This document shows, piece after piece, positions 1 to 7,090 of a DNA stretch of 9,182 nucleotides. The position numbers and the translations under genes are program-made. The first letter of the stretch is position 1. Each line of letters starts with the position of its first letter. Location of the stretch: the NCBI GenBank assembly GCA_003222065.1, contig QHUV01000216.1, positions 1 through 9,182 of the forward strand, in the 5' to 3' direction. The DNA comes from Gemmatimonadota bacterium. GTDB taxonomy: Bacteria; Gemmatimonadota; Gemmatimonadetes; Gemmatimonadales; Gemmatimonadaceae. The notes under the pieces were generated by a model. It had not been told where the DNA came from and did not search any database. It was given only the letters and a program-made list of their open reading frames with translations.

Positions 1-1131
1 CGCATCCATTACCTCGGTGCCCGGGGATACGAGCCTGAGATCGAAACCCGAATTCATACGCTCGTACCTGAAGCTGCTGTGCCCATCATGGTGTCGCTTC
101 GCAGCGGCGAAACCCTCTGGCTGGGCTCCGCGGAAGAATACCGGCGCCGCTTCCCGTGGGCGTTCGAGCAATTCGGCGCGGTGAGCGAGACGCAGGCGCA
201 CATCGCGACGCCGTTGATTCACCTCGGGCAGCGTGTCGGCGCGCTGTCGCTCAGCTTCGACGGCCCGTCCGCTTTCGGTGTCGTCGACCAGGCGTTCACG
301 CTACTACTCGCGCAGGCCACCGGCGCTGCGCTGCACCGCGCCGCGAGCTATGACGCCGAGCGCGAGAAGCGGCGACAGGCCGAAGTGCTGGCGCGAGCGC
401 GTGAGGAGGTGCTTGGTATCGTCGCCCATGATTTGCGCAATCCGCTCAGCCTTATCAGCACGACGACGCAGTTCCTTCTCGAAGACAGCCTCGCGCCGGC
501 GGAGCGTACGCGGTTGCTCACGAATGCAATGCGCGCCGCCAGGCAAATGAATCGGATGATCGCCGATCTCCTCGATACGGTTCGTCTTCAGGCTGGACGG
601 CTCTTCCTCCAGCTCGAGGATGTTCCAGTCGAGACGATCCTCCAACAGATCGAGGAGACCTTCGCTCCATTAGCAAAGTCTCATCACGTGCAATTGCTGA
701 TTGCAAGACCTGATCAGCTGTTCACCGTGCGCGTCGATCCGCTGCGTGTCTCGCAGATTCTCGGCAACCTTCTCGGCAACGCGCTGAAGTTCACGCCGGC
801 GGAAGGTGTCGTCACACTGCGGGTCTCTCGTCAAGACAATAAGGCCAAATTCGAGGTGACCGATACCGGACCAGGTATCTCCGCCTCCGATCTGCCGCGA
901 CTGTTCGATGACTTCTGGCAGGCGCGGCGCGGTGATCAGCGTGGGGTGGGACTTGGGCTCGCGATCGCGAAGGCACTCGTCGAGGCCCACGGCAGCGGCA
1001 TCGACGTCACGAGTACGGTAGGCCGCGGGAGCACGTTTTCGTTCACGACTCCCCTCGCCGCGGGGCGGGCCGCCGAGCGCGCGCGACCAGTGCCGAGTAT
1101 CCAGCCTTCCGAGGCGACATTGGATCGTTAG
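1..1131 (+). CDS. Sensor histidine kinase (GAF-HisKA-HATPase_c), 5' truncated by the window edge
   Basis: The frame is open from base 1, giving 376 residues before a TAG at 1129-1131, so the true start lies upstream; the GTG at 79 is not needed as a start. The first ~115 visible residues resemble the end of a GAF sensor domain (a PLIHLGQRVGALSLSF strand pattern, then a D-x-x-F-x-x-x-L-A-x-Q-x-x-A-A-L helix). HisKA follows, with the H-box VAHDLRNPL; the phosphoacceptor His is visible residue 143 (codon 427-429). The ATP-binding domain has an N-box ILGNLLGNALKFTP (~253-266), G1 DTGPGI (~288-293), an F-box LFDDFW (~301-306) and G2 GVGLGLAI (~315-322). All catalytic boxes are intact, so it should autophosphorylate and pass phosphate to a response regulator not present here. 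No transmembrane segment is visible; the ligand is unknown. The stop codon lies inside a CGTTAGGC motif. The gene converges on creD. Confidence 0.93.
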   Translation, partial: RIHYLGARGYEPEIETRIHTLVPEAAVPIMVSLRSGETLWLGSAEEYRRRFPWAFEQFGAVSETQAHIATPLIHLGQRVGALSLSFDGPSAFGVVDQAFTLLLAQATGAALHRAASYDAEREKRRQAEVLARAREEVLGIVAHDLRNPLSLISTTTQFLLEDSLAPAERTRLLTNAMRAARQMNRMIADLLDTVRLQAGRLFLQLEDVPVETILQQIEETFAPLAKSHHVQLLIARPDQLFTVRVDPLRVSQILGNLLGNALKFTPAEGVVTLRVSRQDNKAKFEVTDTGPGISASDLPRLFDDFWQARRGDQRGVGLGLAIAKALVEAHGSGIDVTSTVGRGSTFSFTTPLAAGRAAERARPVPSIQPSEATLDR

Positions 1132-1149
1132 GCGTGCCCAAGGTGCCCG

Positions 1150-1177
1150 TTAGGCGAGCCCCATACCGCCCGCCTAA
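1150..1177. terminator. Inverted repeat between convergent genes, possible bidirectional terminator
   Basis: A perfect 7-bp inverted repeat, TTAGGCG (1150-1156) and CGCCTAA (1171-1177), encloses a 14-nt loop; G1149 and T1178 could add a G-U pair. It sits just after the kinase stop (1131), and its right arm overlaps the creD stop (1174-1176). The position suits a shared transcription end. Neither side has a clear T-run, so it is not a classical intrinsic terminator. Both arms derive from copies of the dispersed CGTTAGGC motif. Confidence 0.35.
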
Positions 1178-2535
1178 TCGCCGACCGGCGTTTCTATCGC
1201 CCGCGTCCGCACGGCATACCAGTCCACGCGCCGGGTGGCGTACATGATCGCGCCGAGAATGGCGAACAGGCCGACCGACCCAATAACGAGCGCGTAGTCT
1301 TCGTTCATCAGCAGCAGGTACAGATAGGCGTAGAGTAGCGCGACACTCGCCGCGATACCGAGCGCGCGGGTGGCGCGCCCTACGATCGACACACTGTACG
1401 CGCCAACCATGCCGACGACAGCAGCGCTCGCGATGGTATAAGCGACCGGGAAGCCAAGATGTTCTGATAGCGCGAGCTCGAGTAGATAGAAAACGCAGAG
1501 CGCGCCACCGAGCATGAGGTACTGGATCGGATGAACGCGAACGCCGGCGAGGACCTCGATGAGCCAGAGCGTCGCGAACGTCAGCAAAATGAAAAGGAAG
1601 GCGTACTTCACGCTCCGCGTCGTCATGTGGTACTGATCGACGGGGTTCATGAGGGCGACGCCGAAGCGCGACGAGTCGATCATGCCGCTCATCGCCGCGT
1701 CCGACGACCACGCCTGCGGATAACTTCGCCCGAGAAAAGGAACCGACCACCTCGCACGGAACGCCGCATCGCTCACGGTGCGTTCCGTAGGAAGCCATTT
1801 GCCTTGGAAGCTCGGGTGCGGATAGTCACCATTGAGATCGAACACCGTCGTCCGCGCGAAGGGCACAACGTCAGTACGAACGCTGCCGTTGAGCGAGAGC
1901 GGGAATGAGAATCGGACTCTCTGCGTCGTGTCCGTGATTGCGACCGGCGCGTGGATTCCCGTGCCGCCTTCCGGGAAGCCACCGATCCCAGGAAGGAAGC
2001 CGATGCGCTTGCCATTCCAGGTGAGTGTCGTTGACTCCTGAATTGCACGCGCGTCGGAAATGCCGACGGCGACGTGCGCCCTGCTCCACTCGACGTCGCT
2101 CGCTCCGACGCCTAACTCCGCGAACTGGGGTCGCGCGAATTCGCCTTCCAGCTGCAATCCGAGCTTGTAGACGGGTACGGAGAAAATACCGCGGTGCCGC
2201 ACCTCGGACTTCATGATTCCATGAATACTCAACTCCTCCGCCAGCAAGATGGCATTTCGATGCTCGCTGCGCGCGAGCGGCTGACCGTTGACGATCTCCG
2301 TTCCCCGATGGACATAGGGCACGACGAGCACGGGCCCAGTGATGGATTGCGCGGTGCCCCACTTCGCAGAGACTTCCGTCACTGCCTGTTCCCTTCTCTC
2401 CTGCCGCTCGGCGACGAGACCACTGATCATCGAGATCGGGATCTGCAGCAGGAGAGCGAGAAGGGTGATGAAGAAGAGACGCAGCAGCTGCGAGTTGCGC
2501 AGCGACGTCACGACGCGTTCGATGGGATCTTTCAC
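1174..2535 (-). CDS. creD: CreD-like inner membrane protein
   Basis: This encodes 453 residues from a GTG at 2535, close to the ~450 aa of E. coli CreD. There is one N-terminal membrane helix (about residues 18-38, LLRLFFITLLALLLQIPISM), then a long periplasmic region, then five hydrophobic helices at the C-terminus. The stretch MNPVDQYHMTTRSVKYAFLF and the HPIQYLMLG, FYLLELALSEH segments are typical CreD signatures. CreD confers cell-envelope and beta-lactam tolerance under CreBC control in enterics; its biochemical role is unknown. No creB or creC is seen here, and the neighbouring kinase is cytoplasmic-looking and convergent. The frame stays open upstream to 2847, but that part is Arg-rich, overlaps the end of the glucoamylase frame and lacks homology, so I start at VKDPIERV. 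No good ribosome binding site precedes the GTG. The stop is TAG inside an ATTAGGCG variant of the dispersed motif, and a TTA Leu codon lies in the heptamer at 2110-2116. Confidence 0.9.
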   Translation of the reverse strand: MKDPIERVVTSLRNSQLLRLFFITLLALLLQIPISMISGLVAERQERREQAVTEVSAKWGTAQSITGPVLVVPYVHRGTEIVNGQPLARSEHRNAILLAEELSIHGIMKSEVRHRGIFSVPVYKLGLQLEGEFARPQFAELGVGASDVEWSRAHVAVGISDARAIQESTTLTWNGKRIGFLPGIGGFPEGGTGIHAPVAITDTTQRVRFSFPLSLNGSVRTDVVPFARTTVFDLNGDYPHPSFQGKWLPTERTVSDAAFRARWSVPFLGRSYPQAWSSDAAMSGMIDSSRFGVALMNPVDQYHMTTRSVKYAFLFILLTFATLWLIEVLAGVRVHPIQYLMLGGALCVFYLLELALSEHLGFPVAYTIASAAVVGMVGAYSVSIVGRATRALGIAASVALLYAYLYLLLMNEDYALVIGSVGLFAILGAIMYATRRVDWYAVRTRAIETPVGD

Positions 2536-2543
2536 TGGAATAC

Positions 2544-2563
2544 GCGGTTGCGTGCGGTTGCGT
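2544..2563. repeat. Two perfect tandem copies of a 10-bp unit upstream of creD
   Basis: GCGGTTGCGT occurs at 2544-2553 and again at 2554-2563, followed by a partial third copy (GCGGGC). It lies just ahead of the creD GTG, inside the 125-bp gap between the glucoamylase remnant and creD. It may be simple slippage or a binding site. I see no promoter in this gap that I can support. Confidence 0.6.
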
Positions 2564-2660
2564 GCGGGCGGACTGGATGCCGCACTCAAGGACGACCAGG
2601 GGCGTCGCGACGTCAGATTCCGTCTCGTTGGCGCCGCTCGAAGCTGCGGAAGATACCCCG

Positions 2661-3077
2661 TTAGGGATTCACGGCCACTCGATAATCGTAGCCCTCCCAT
2701 CGTTGCGCTTCGGGATAGTAGAGGGTGAAGTCGACTGCGGCGCCGCTGGCGAGCGCGCTCGTGTCGAGATCTGCTATCCATACGCCGAGTGACCCTGCCT
2801 CGCGCGCGGCGGTGTCGCTCCACGTGCTCCAACCATCGCGCGACCAATGCACCACCGCGGGGCGGAGCGTCTGCACCCGCAGCGTGCGGCCAGCGCCCAT
2901 GACGCGTGTCTTGTTGGTCGGGGACCAGATCGCGTGACGCGCCTGCACCTTCTGACGCACGTAACGCTCATACGGCTGATCCGGCATGTCGAAGACCACG
3001 CCGTCGTGCAGCGAGCGCACCAGCTTCACATACTCGGCGTGCGCCCACACGAGTGGCATCGCGCCGCCAGTCGGACT
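2661..3077 (-). pseudogene. C-terminal remnant of the GH15 glucoamylase, out of frame with its upstream part
   Basis: In this frame the readable sequence begins at SPTGGAMPLVWAHAEY (from 3077), the conserved end of the GH15 catalytic domain (family form: (S/T)G(S/G)AMPLVWAHAEY-(I/L)KL). It continues with RSLHDGVVFDMPDQPYERYV and a ~100-residue beta-type C-terminal region (AIWSPTNKTRVMGAGRTLRV to GYDYRVAVNP), 138 residues in all. An ATG exists at 3057-3059, but it encodes the internal Met of AMPLVWAHAEY, so this is not a separate gene. Upstream of 3077 the same frame loses homology and the coding sense passes to another frame. The codons look normal, so any damage is recent or artefactual. The stop TAA lies in CCCTAACG, one mismatch from the dispersed motif. 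A 125-bp gap separates it from creD. Confidence 0.82.
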
Positions 3078-5055
3078 CGTAAGGCGAGCCGTCTTCGTGC
3101 TCCCCGTAGCCGTCGTCGTTGTATCGGTGCCAGGTCGGTCCCGTCTTTGTGCGGCGGCAGATCAGTGCATCGATGACGCGCACCGTGTTTCGTATTCTCT
3201 GATCGTTCGCATCACGCAGGCCGAATCGGACGAGCGCGAGGGCATCGGGGCTCACGAGATGTTCGTAGCGCGCGCGGTCCGAGCCGACGGGACGGTTGCG
3301 AATGGCGACATAGCCCGTGGGCAGCGCGTCCGCGCCAGCACTCGCGTCCCCGGCCTCCGGCGGCGCGATGCGCGTGTAGTAGCCGTCGACTCCGGCGAGG
3401 CGCGCGAACTCGGTGTTGGAGACGTAAGTCCAGCGCTCGATGTTATCGTTCCATGCATCGGCCGTCTCGCGCAGTACGCTCGCCGTCTCGTGATGCCCCT
3501 CCCTATCGGCGCAGTCCGCGGCGACGAGCAACGCCGCGATCTCCACGGCGAGTGTGAACGGCGAGTAGCCACCGTCCTCTTCCCACCGATCCTGCTCGGT
3601 CACCGGTCCGTGCCGCACGATGAAGGCCGAAGCCTTGCGGATCATCGGCCAGGGATCGAGGTCCTTTAGTTCGTCCTCGCGGCGCAGCAGCTCGGCGAAG
3701 AGAATCGGGAACGCCGTCTCGTCCAGCTGGATCCCGCGCCAGTACGCCGTGCCGTCGAGCCACATGTTCTGCGGCCAGCGTCCGTCCGCCTCCTGAGTGC
3801 TGACGAGATAGCGAAGCGTGCGACGCGCGAGATTGCAGTGGCCGGCAGCCATCAGTGCGCCCGCGCCCTCGACGAGGTCACGCGGCCACACGAGGTGGTA
3901 ACCGCCCAACTCGTGATCCCCTTTCGTCTGCCCCCAGGGTATAGAGAGGCTCGCGATGAGCGCGCCGATGGCGCGCTTGTCCTCGTGGCACGCCAGCACC
4001 GCAGCGCTCGTGCGATAGAGATCGACGACGCTCACCGGAAGGTCGATGGGCGTCCGGTCCCGCGGGTCGCCACTCCCAGCCAGCGCGTCGGTATGTGTCG
4101 CGCCGTTCGCGAGCGCCGCCAGTTCATGCTCCGCGGAGACCCGCATATCGTCGGGCGTGAGTGCGCGCCCCGGCGGCTCGGGTCCGAGCGTCCGCTCGTG
4201 GTAACTTTGCCACTCACGGACGTACGCCTCCGCGATGCGGTCGAAGCTCGACGCGAGCGTCATGCGTGCGCGCTGCGCCGCCTCGGCCGGGCCCCCACCG
4301 AAGGCCAGCGCGAGCACGAACTCGGCCACGGGGTGATCGTCGACGACGCGCCGCCCCGCCTCGAGGTCGACTTCGCCGGTTAGCGCCACATTCCCGTTAG
4401 GCGCTTCGGTGTATTCGTCGACGAGCCGCCGATGCTCGCGCAGCTGACGCCAGCCGTCGCTGACACCAACGTAGCCGCAGCTCCGCGCGCGCCAGTCACA
4501 GCTCGACGCGAGCGCGAGGGACACGTCGCCGCGGCGCGCGAACAGCATCGGGATGCCCTTATACTCGTCGCACCAGGCATCATTGCCATAGCCTTGATTG
4601 CCGATGTGCGGCGCGAGCAGCGCGAAGACGCGGTAGCTCTCGAGCGCGCCGACGAGCGCGCGGAAGCGAACGCGCTGCACGACGACGTCGCGCTCGGGAT
4701 CGGCGACGATCGTCTTCTCGATCTCGTAGCGGCCGCGCGTGCACGTGTTGACCAGCCGATAGCCCGGTACTCCGGCGGCGAGCAGATGCACGACGCTCCG
4801 TGTGTCGCGCTTCTCCTCGGAGAAGAAGGGTGCATCGTTAGGCGCGCCGGCATCCGTGACGAGCAATCCGAGATCGCGCGTGTTCGCCTGGTCAACCCGC
4901 GGGTAGTACACCTCGTCGAGAATACCGTGCGAGATCGTGAACCAGACGAGGCTGCGGCCGTCGAACGCGGTGCCGACACCACTCTTTGCGCTGGAGGTCC
5001 ATCGGGGCTCGAGACCCGGACCGCCGGGCGCGGGTAGGTAGTTACTGAGGGGCAT
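2968..5055 (-). CDS. GH15 glucoamylase, N-terminal part; frame broken near 3077
   Basis: GH15 enzymes (glucan 1,4-alpha-glucosidase and glucodextranase types) release glucose from chain ends of alpha-glucans. With ATG 5055 as residue 1, residues ~9-270 match the glucodextranase-N beta domain (PGGPGLEPRWTSSAKSGVGTA, then VYYPRVDQANTRDLG). The (alpha/alpha)6 catalytic domain follows: YRTSAAVLACHEDKRAIGA, IASLSIPWGQTKGDHELGGY, HLVWPRDLVEGAGALMAAG, then GIQLDETAFPI and DRWEEDGGYSPFTLA. Glu492 of WEE matches the known general acid. After YNDDGYGEHEDGSPYE (residue ~660) the frame diverges into ~35 Arg-rich residues, stopping at 2968. The expected segment with WPLLTGER and the general-base Glu (LPEQVWD type) is absent, so the product should be inactive. 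No signal peptide is seen. The frame is also open back to a GTG at 5193 that overlaps the queA-like stop (GTGA), but those 46 extra residues look non-coding. Two CGTTAGGC motifs encode Pro-Asn here. Confidence 0.88.
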   Translation of the reverse strand: MPLSNYLPAPGGPGLEPRWTSSAKSGVGTAFDGRSLVWFTISHGILDEVYYPRVDQANTRDLGLLVTDAGAPNDAPFFSEEKRDTRSVVHLLAAGVPGYRLVNTCTRGRYEIEKTIVADPERDVVVQRVRFRALVGALESYRVFALLAPHIGNQGYGNDAWCDEYKGIPMLFARRGDVSLALASSCDWRARSCGYVGVSDGWRQLREHRRLVDEYTEAPNGNVALTGEVDLEAGRRVVDDHPVAEFVLALAFGGGPAEAAQRARMTLASSFDRIAEAYVREWQSYHERTLGPEPPGRALTPDDMRVSAEHELAALANGATHTDALAGSGDPRDRTPIDLPVSVVDLYRTSAAVLACHEDKRAIGALIASLSIPWGQTKGDHELGGYHLVWPRDLVEGAGALMAAGHCNLARRTLRYLVSTQEADGRWPQNMWLDGTAYWRGIQLDETAFPILFAELLRREDELKDLDPWPMIRKASAFIVRHGPVTEQDRWEEDGGYSPFTLAVEIAALLVAADCADREGHHETASVLRETADAWNDNIERWTYVSNTEFARLAGVDGYYTRIAPPEAGDASAGADALPTGYVAIRNRPVGSDRARYEHLVSPDALALVRFGLRDANDQRIRNTVRVIDALICRRTKTGPTWHRYNDDGYGEHEDGSPYESDWRRDATRVGARRVCEAGALAARRRGLRHAGSAV

Positions 5056-5145
5056 GGAGGGAGCGTAGCGATGCTGCCTCGTACAGGTAAGCTTCACATC
5101 CCTGGTCCCGGAGCATGAAGGATCTAGGAGGAGTGGAGCATTCGG

Positions 5146-5160
5146 CCCCGCGAGACGGGG
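5146..5160. other. Short GC hairpin between the queA-like and glucoamylase genes
   Basis: CCCCG (5146-5150) and CGGGG (5156-5160) pair around a 5-nt loop, CGAGA. It lies in the 134-bp gap between the queA-like stop and the glucoamylase ATG, on the path of minus-strand transcription. It could mark the end of the SDR-queA-like transcript, but it lacks a U-tract. I see no convincing promoter or Shine-Dalgarno for the glucoamylase in the rest of this gap. Confidence 0.3.
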
Positions 5161-5189
5161 ACATCGACGGATTTGCTCCCGCCTAGCCG

Positions 5190-6287
5190 TCACGCAGCAG
5201 AAGCATGCGGCGCGATGAAGTGAACGTCTCCGAACTCATGCCAGAGATACCGGCCGCGAAGCGCTGCGTCGTACGCGCGCGCCAAGCGCTCGTGTCCGGT
5301 GAACGCCTCCAGCATGGCGAGATGTGACGCGTTCGCCGCGTGCAGACCAGTGACGATGCCATCCACTACCCTCGGAGGACGAGCGGGAGTAACCATATGC
5401 GCGGTCCAGCCCTCGTCTGCATGCACCGAACCGTCGGGCGACGCGACAGTTTCGAGCGCGCGAACGACGGTTGTTCCGGTCGCAATGACCCGACTTCCAT
5501 TGCGCAGCGCCGCGTTCACGGCGTCGGCCGTGGCACTCGGTACGCGATAGCGCTCCGGGTATGGGCGCTCTCCAGCCTCGAGACTCGACACACCCGTGTG
5601 CAACGTGATCGTAGCGATCCGAACGCCTCGGTCGGTGAGCGCCGCGAGGACGCGCGGCGTCAACGGGCGGCCGGCGGATGGCATCTCTGCGCTCCCGGGC
5701 TCGCGCGCGAACATTGACTGATAGAAGGACAGCGGCCAGGCCTTCGTGACGTACGAATAGCGAATGGGCTCACCGTAGCGGCACGTGTACTCCAGTACGT
5801 CGTTAGGCAAGTCGAGTGCGGCGACCCAGAGCCGCGTGCCGGTGCCGACAGTTCGATCGTCGCCGGGAGCCCACGGTTCGATGAGCCGGGCTTCTCCACC
5901 GGCAGTTAACAGCAATCGCTCTCCGCTGGATGCGTCGATCAATGGCGCACTTCCCTTTGTGGTGATTCGTCTCAGCTCGACGGCCCAGTGCGTCGGCGAA
6001 AGCTGCGTCGAGAGATGGAGCCGTATCTCATGGTGACCGCGCGCGGCGCGCAGCGCGGGAAGCGATGCATTGATGGTCGCGCTCGCGTTGACTACCAGTA
6101 GGTCGCCGCGCTGCAGAAAGTCTGGCAGCTGCGTGAAACGCGCGTGATGGATCTCGTCCGAGTCCGCCGATGACACGAGGAGCCGCACCTCGTCGCGCTG
6201 GAGACCGCGCGCTTCCGGCGGTTCGTGCGCCGCCAGTTCGTCCGGAAGCTCGAAGTGGATCAGATCGTCGACGGCAGCAACGTTCAT
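5190..6287 (-). CDS. Divergent QueA-family protein (S-adenosylmethionine:tRNA ribosyltransferase-isomerase-like)
   Basis: 365 residues, normal for QueA, which moves the AdoMet ribosyl group onto preQ1-modified tRNA to make epoxyqueuosine. Family landmarks in order: FELPDELAAHEPPEARG and RDEVRLLV at the N-terminus, LQRGDLLVVN, FYQSMFAREPGSAEMPSAGRPLT, VRIATITLHTGVSSL, YPERYRVPSATADAVNAAL, GSRVIATGTTVVRALE, and AYDAALRGRYLWHEFGDVHFI at the end. Several QueA hallmarks are altered: NDTRVIPARL is NASATINASL, APTAGLHFT is MPSAGRPLT, LHVGxGTF is LHTGVSSL, and the TNFHLPxSTLLML region is TGLHAANASHLAML. It therefore belongs to a paralogous subfamily whose substrate may not be preQ1-tRNA; I recall similar AEMPSAGRP-type proteins in actinobacteria. 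Its ATG overlaps the SDR stop (ATGA at 6287-6284), implying translational coupling and shared SoxR control. A CGTTAGGC copy encodes Pro-Asn at 5801-5808. Confidence 0.85.
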   Translation of the reverse strand: MNVAAVDDLIHFELPDELAAHEPPEARGLQRDEVRLLVSSADSDEIHHARFTQLPDFLQRGDLLVVNASATINASLPALRAARGHHEIRLHLSTQLSPTHWAVELRRITTKGSAPLIDASSGERLLLTAGGEARLIEPWAPGDDRTVGTGTRLWVAALDLPNDVLEYTCRYGEPIRYSYVTKAWPLSFYQSMFAREPGSAEMPSAGRPLTPRVLAALTDRGVRIATITLHTGVSSLEAGERPYPERYRVPSATADAVNAALRNGSRVIATGTTVVRALETVASPDGSVHADEGWTAHMVTPARPPRVVDGIVTGLHAANASHLAMLEAFTGHERLARAYDAALRGRYLWHEFGDVHFIAPHASAA

Positions 6288-7009
6288 GCTGCCGCCTCAG
6301 CCGTCTCGGCGATGACCGGACCGAGGAATGCCGCGGTATACCGGCCACTCGGCAGGTCGCCTTCGAGCAGATTGATCAACGCGGGAACGCGGACTTCGGG
6401 TAATGGTCGGTCGCTTATGTCCTCACCAGGAAAGGCCGCCTGATGCATGTCGGTGCGCAGGTCCCCAGGATCCATCCAGTAGACTTTGAGCGTTGGATTC
6501 TCCGCCGCCAAGACGGCCGTGAGTTGCTCGAGCGCAGCCTTGCTGGCGCCGTAGCCTCCCCACCCCGCATATGGCGTGATCGCGGCATCGCTCGTGATGG
6601 ACAGCACGCGCGCACCCGGCTTGAGTGTATCGCGCACTGCCTGGAGCATGCCTAACGGTGCGATGACGTTGGTGTCGAGCACCGATCGCAGGGCGTCGAG
6701 CGGATACTCCAATAACGGCGGCAGCGGGCTTGGTCCAAGCGCGCCCGCGTTGTTGACGAGGGCATCGAGCCCGCCGTGTCCGCGCGCCAATACGGCCAGT
6801 GCCGCGCGATGGATCGCGTCGGCGACGTTGCCGGGAATTGCCGCGACATGCGTCCGCTGCGCTAGCTCGTCTCGCACGACCCCGAGCTGCTCGGCGTTCC
6901 GTGCGGTGAGAATCAGATTCCATCCGCGTCCGGCGAGTCCGCGCGCCAGCGCGAGGCCCAAACCGCGCGACGCGCCGGTGATCAGCGCCGTCCGTTCTCT
7001 TGCGTCCAT
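6284..7009 (-). CDS. Short-chain dehydrogenase/reductase (SDR), SoxR-controlled
   Basis: 241 residues with a complete classical SDR fold: the nucleotide-binding TGASRGLG (11-18), NNAG (86-89), the structural Asn114, catalytic Ser140 (ITSDA), Tyr153 and Lys157 (YGASK). Arg near the second strand (LTARN) suggests NADP(H) preference, which is an inference. The substrate cannot be told; SDRs behind SoxR boxes are usually thought to reduce redox-cycling compounds. Start ATG 7009 is supported by a purine-rich Shine-Dalgarno, GGGAGG (7014-7019), four bases upstream. The promoter with the SoxR box lies 26-56 bp further upstream. It is the first gene of an operon with the queA-like gene (4-bp ATGA overlap). 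A CGTTAGGC copy at 6650-6657 encodes Pro-Leu-Gly with a TTA leucine. Confidence 0.93.
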   Translation of the reverse strand: MDARERTALITGASRGLGLALARGLAGRGWNLILTARNAEQLGVVRDELAQRTHVAAIPGNVADAIHRAALAVLARGHGGLDALVNNAGALGPSPLPPLLEYPLDALRSVLDTNVIAPLGMLQAVRDTLKPGARVLSITSDAAITPYAGWGGYGASKAALEQLTAVLAAENPTLKVYWMDPGDLRTDMHQAAFPGEDISDRPLPEVRVPALINLLEGDLPSGRYTAAFLGPVIAETAEAAA

Positions 7010-7034
7010 TTAGCCTCCCGATCGGTCTGCAGGG

Positions 7035-7065
7035 AAGCTACAAGTTCAAGTAAACTTGAAGTCAA
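7035..7065 (-). promoter_or_regulatory. SoxR-activated promoter with 19-bp spacer and SoxR box
   Basis: On the minus strand a -35 TTGACT (7065-7060) and a -10-like TAGCTT (7040-7035) are separated by 19 bp, the over-long spacing typical of MerR-family-activated promoters. The spacer holds a dyad, TTCAAGT-AA-ACTTGAA (7045-7060), with perfect 7-bp arms. It closely matches the enterobacterial soxS operator core (CTCAAGTT-AACTTGAG). The expected transcription start is near 7028, leaving a ~19-nt leader with the SDR ribosome binding site. Activation by oxidised SoxR of the SDR-queA-like operon follows from family knowledge. Confidence 0.88.
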
Positions 7066-7084
7066 GCCGTGCCCCGGATACTCT
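7056..7084 (+). promoter_or_regulatory. Probable soxR promoter overlapping the SoxR box; possibly leaderless transcript
   Basis: TTGAAG (7056-7061) and TACTCT (7079-7084) are separated by 17 bp. The -35 lies in the right arm of the SoxR box, so SoxR may repress its own gene. A start about 7 nt after the -10 would fall on the ATG at 7091. No Shine-Dalgarno precedes that ATG, which fits a leaderless mRNA. The -10 match is weak, so this is tentative. Confidence 0.35.
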
Positions 7085-7090
7085 TGTCTC

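Noticed and set aside
1126..1177. Possible integron attC site, since GTTAGGC and GCCTAAC match the GTTRRRY and RYYYAAC core consensus
   Set aside because: An attC site needs RYYYAAC first and GTTRRRY last; here the order is reversed, no second core pair is present, and most copies lie inside coding frames without cassettes or an integrase.
2536..2847. Extension of creD upstream to 2847 (557 residues)
   Set aside because: The extra ~104 residues are Arg/Ser-rich, show no CreD homology and overlap the glucoamylase end in another frame.
2968..3669. Long open frames antisense to the glucoamylase and other genes (e.g. plus strand 2986-3669, 3838-4383, 4432-5037)
   Set aside because: They are high-GC shadow frames on the opposite strand of well-supported genes, with Arg-rich or low-complexity translations and no recognisable motifs.
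5056..5193. Glucoamylase start at GTG 5193 overlapping the queA-like stop (GTGA)
   Set aside because: The 46 added residues do not look like coding sequence or like GH15 N-termini, and a GC hairpin lies inside; ATG 5055 fits the family. Translational coupling is not fully excluded.
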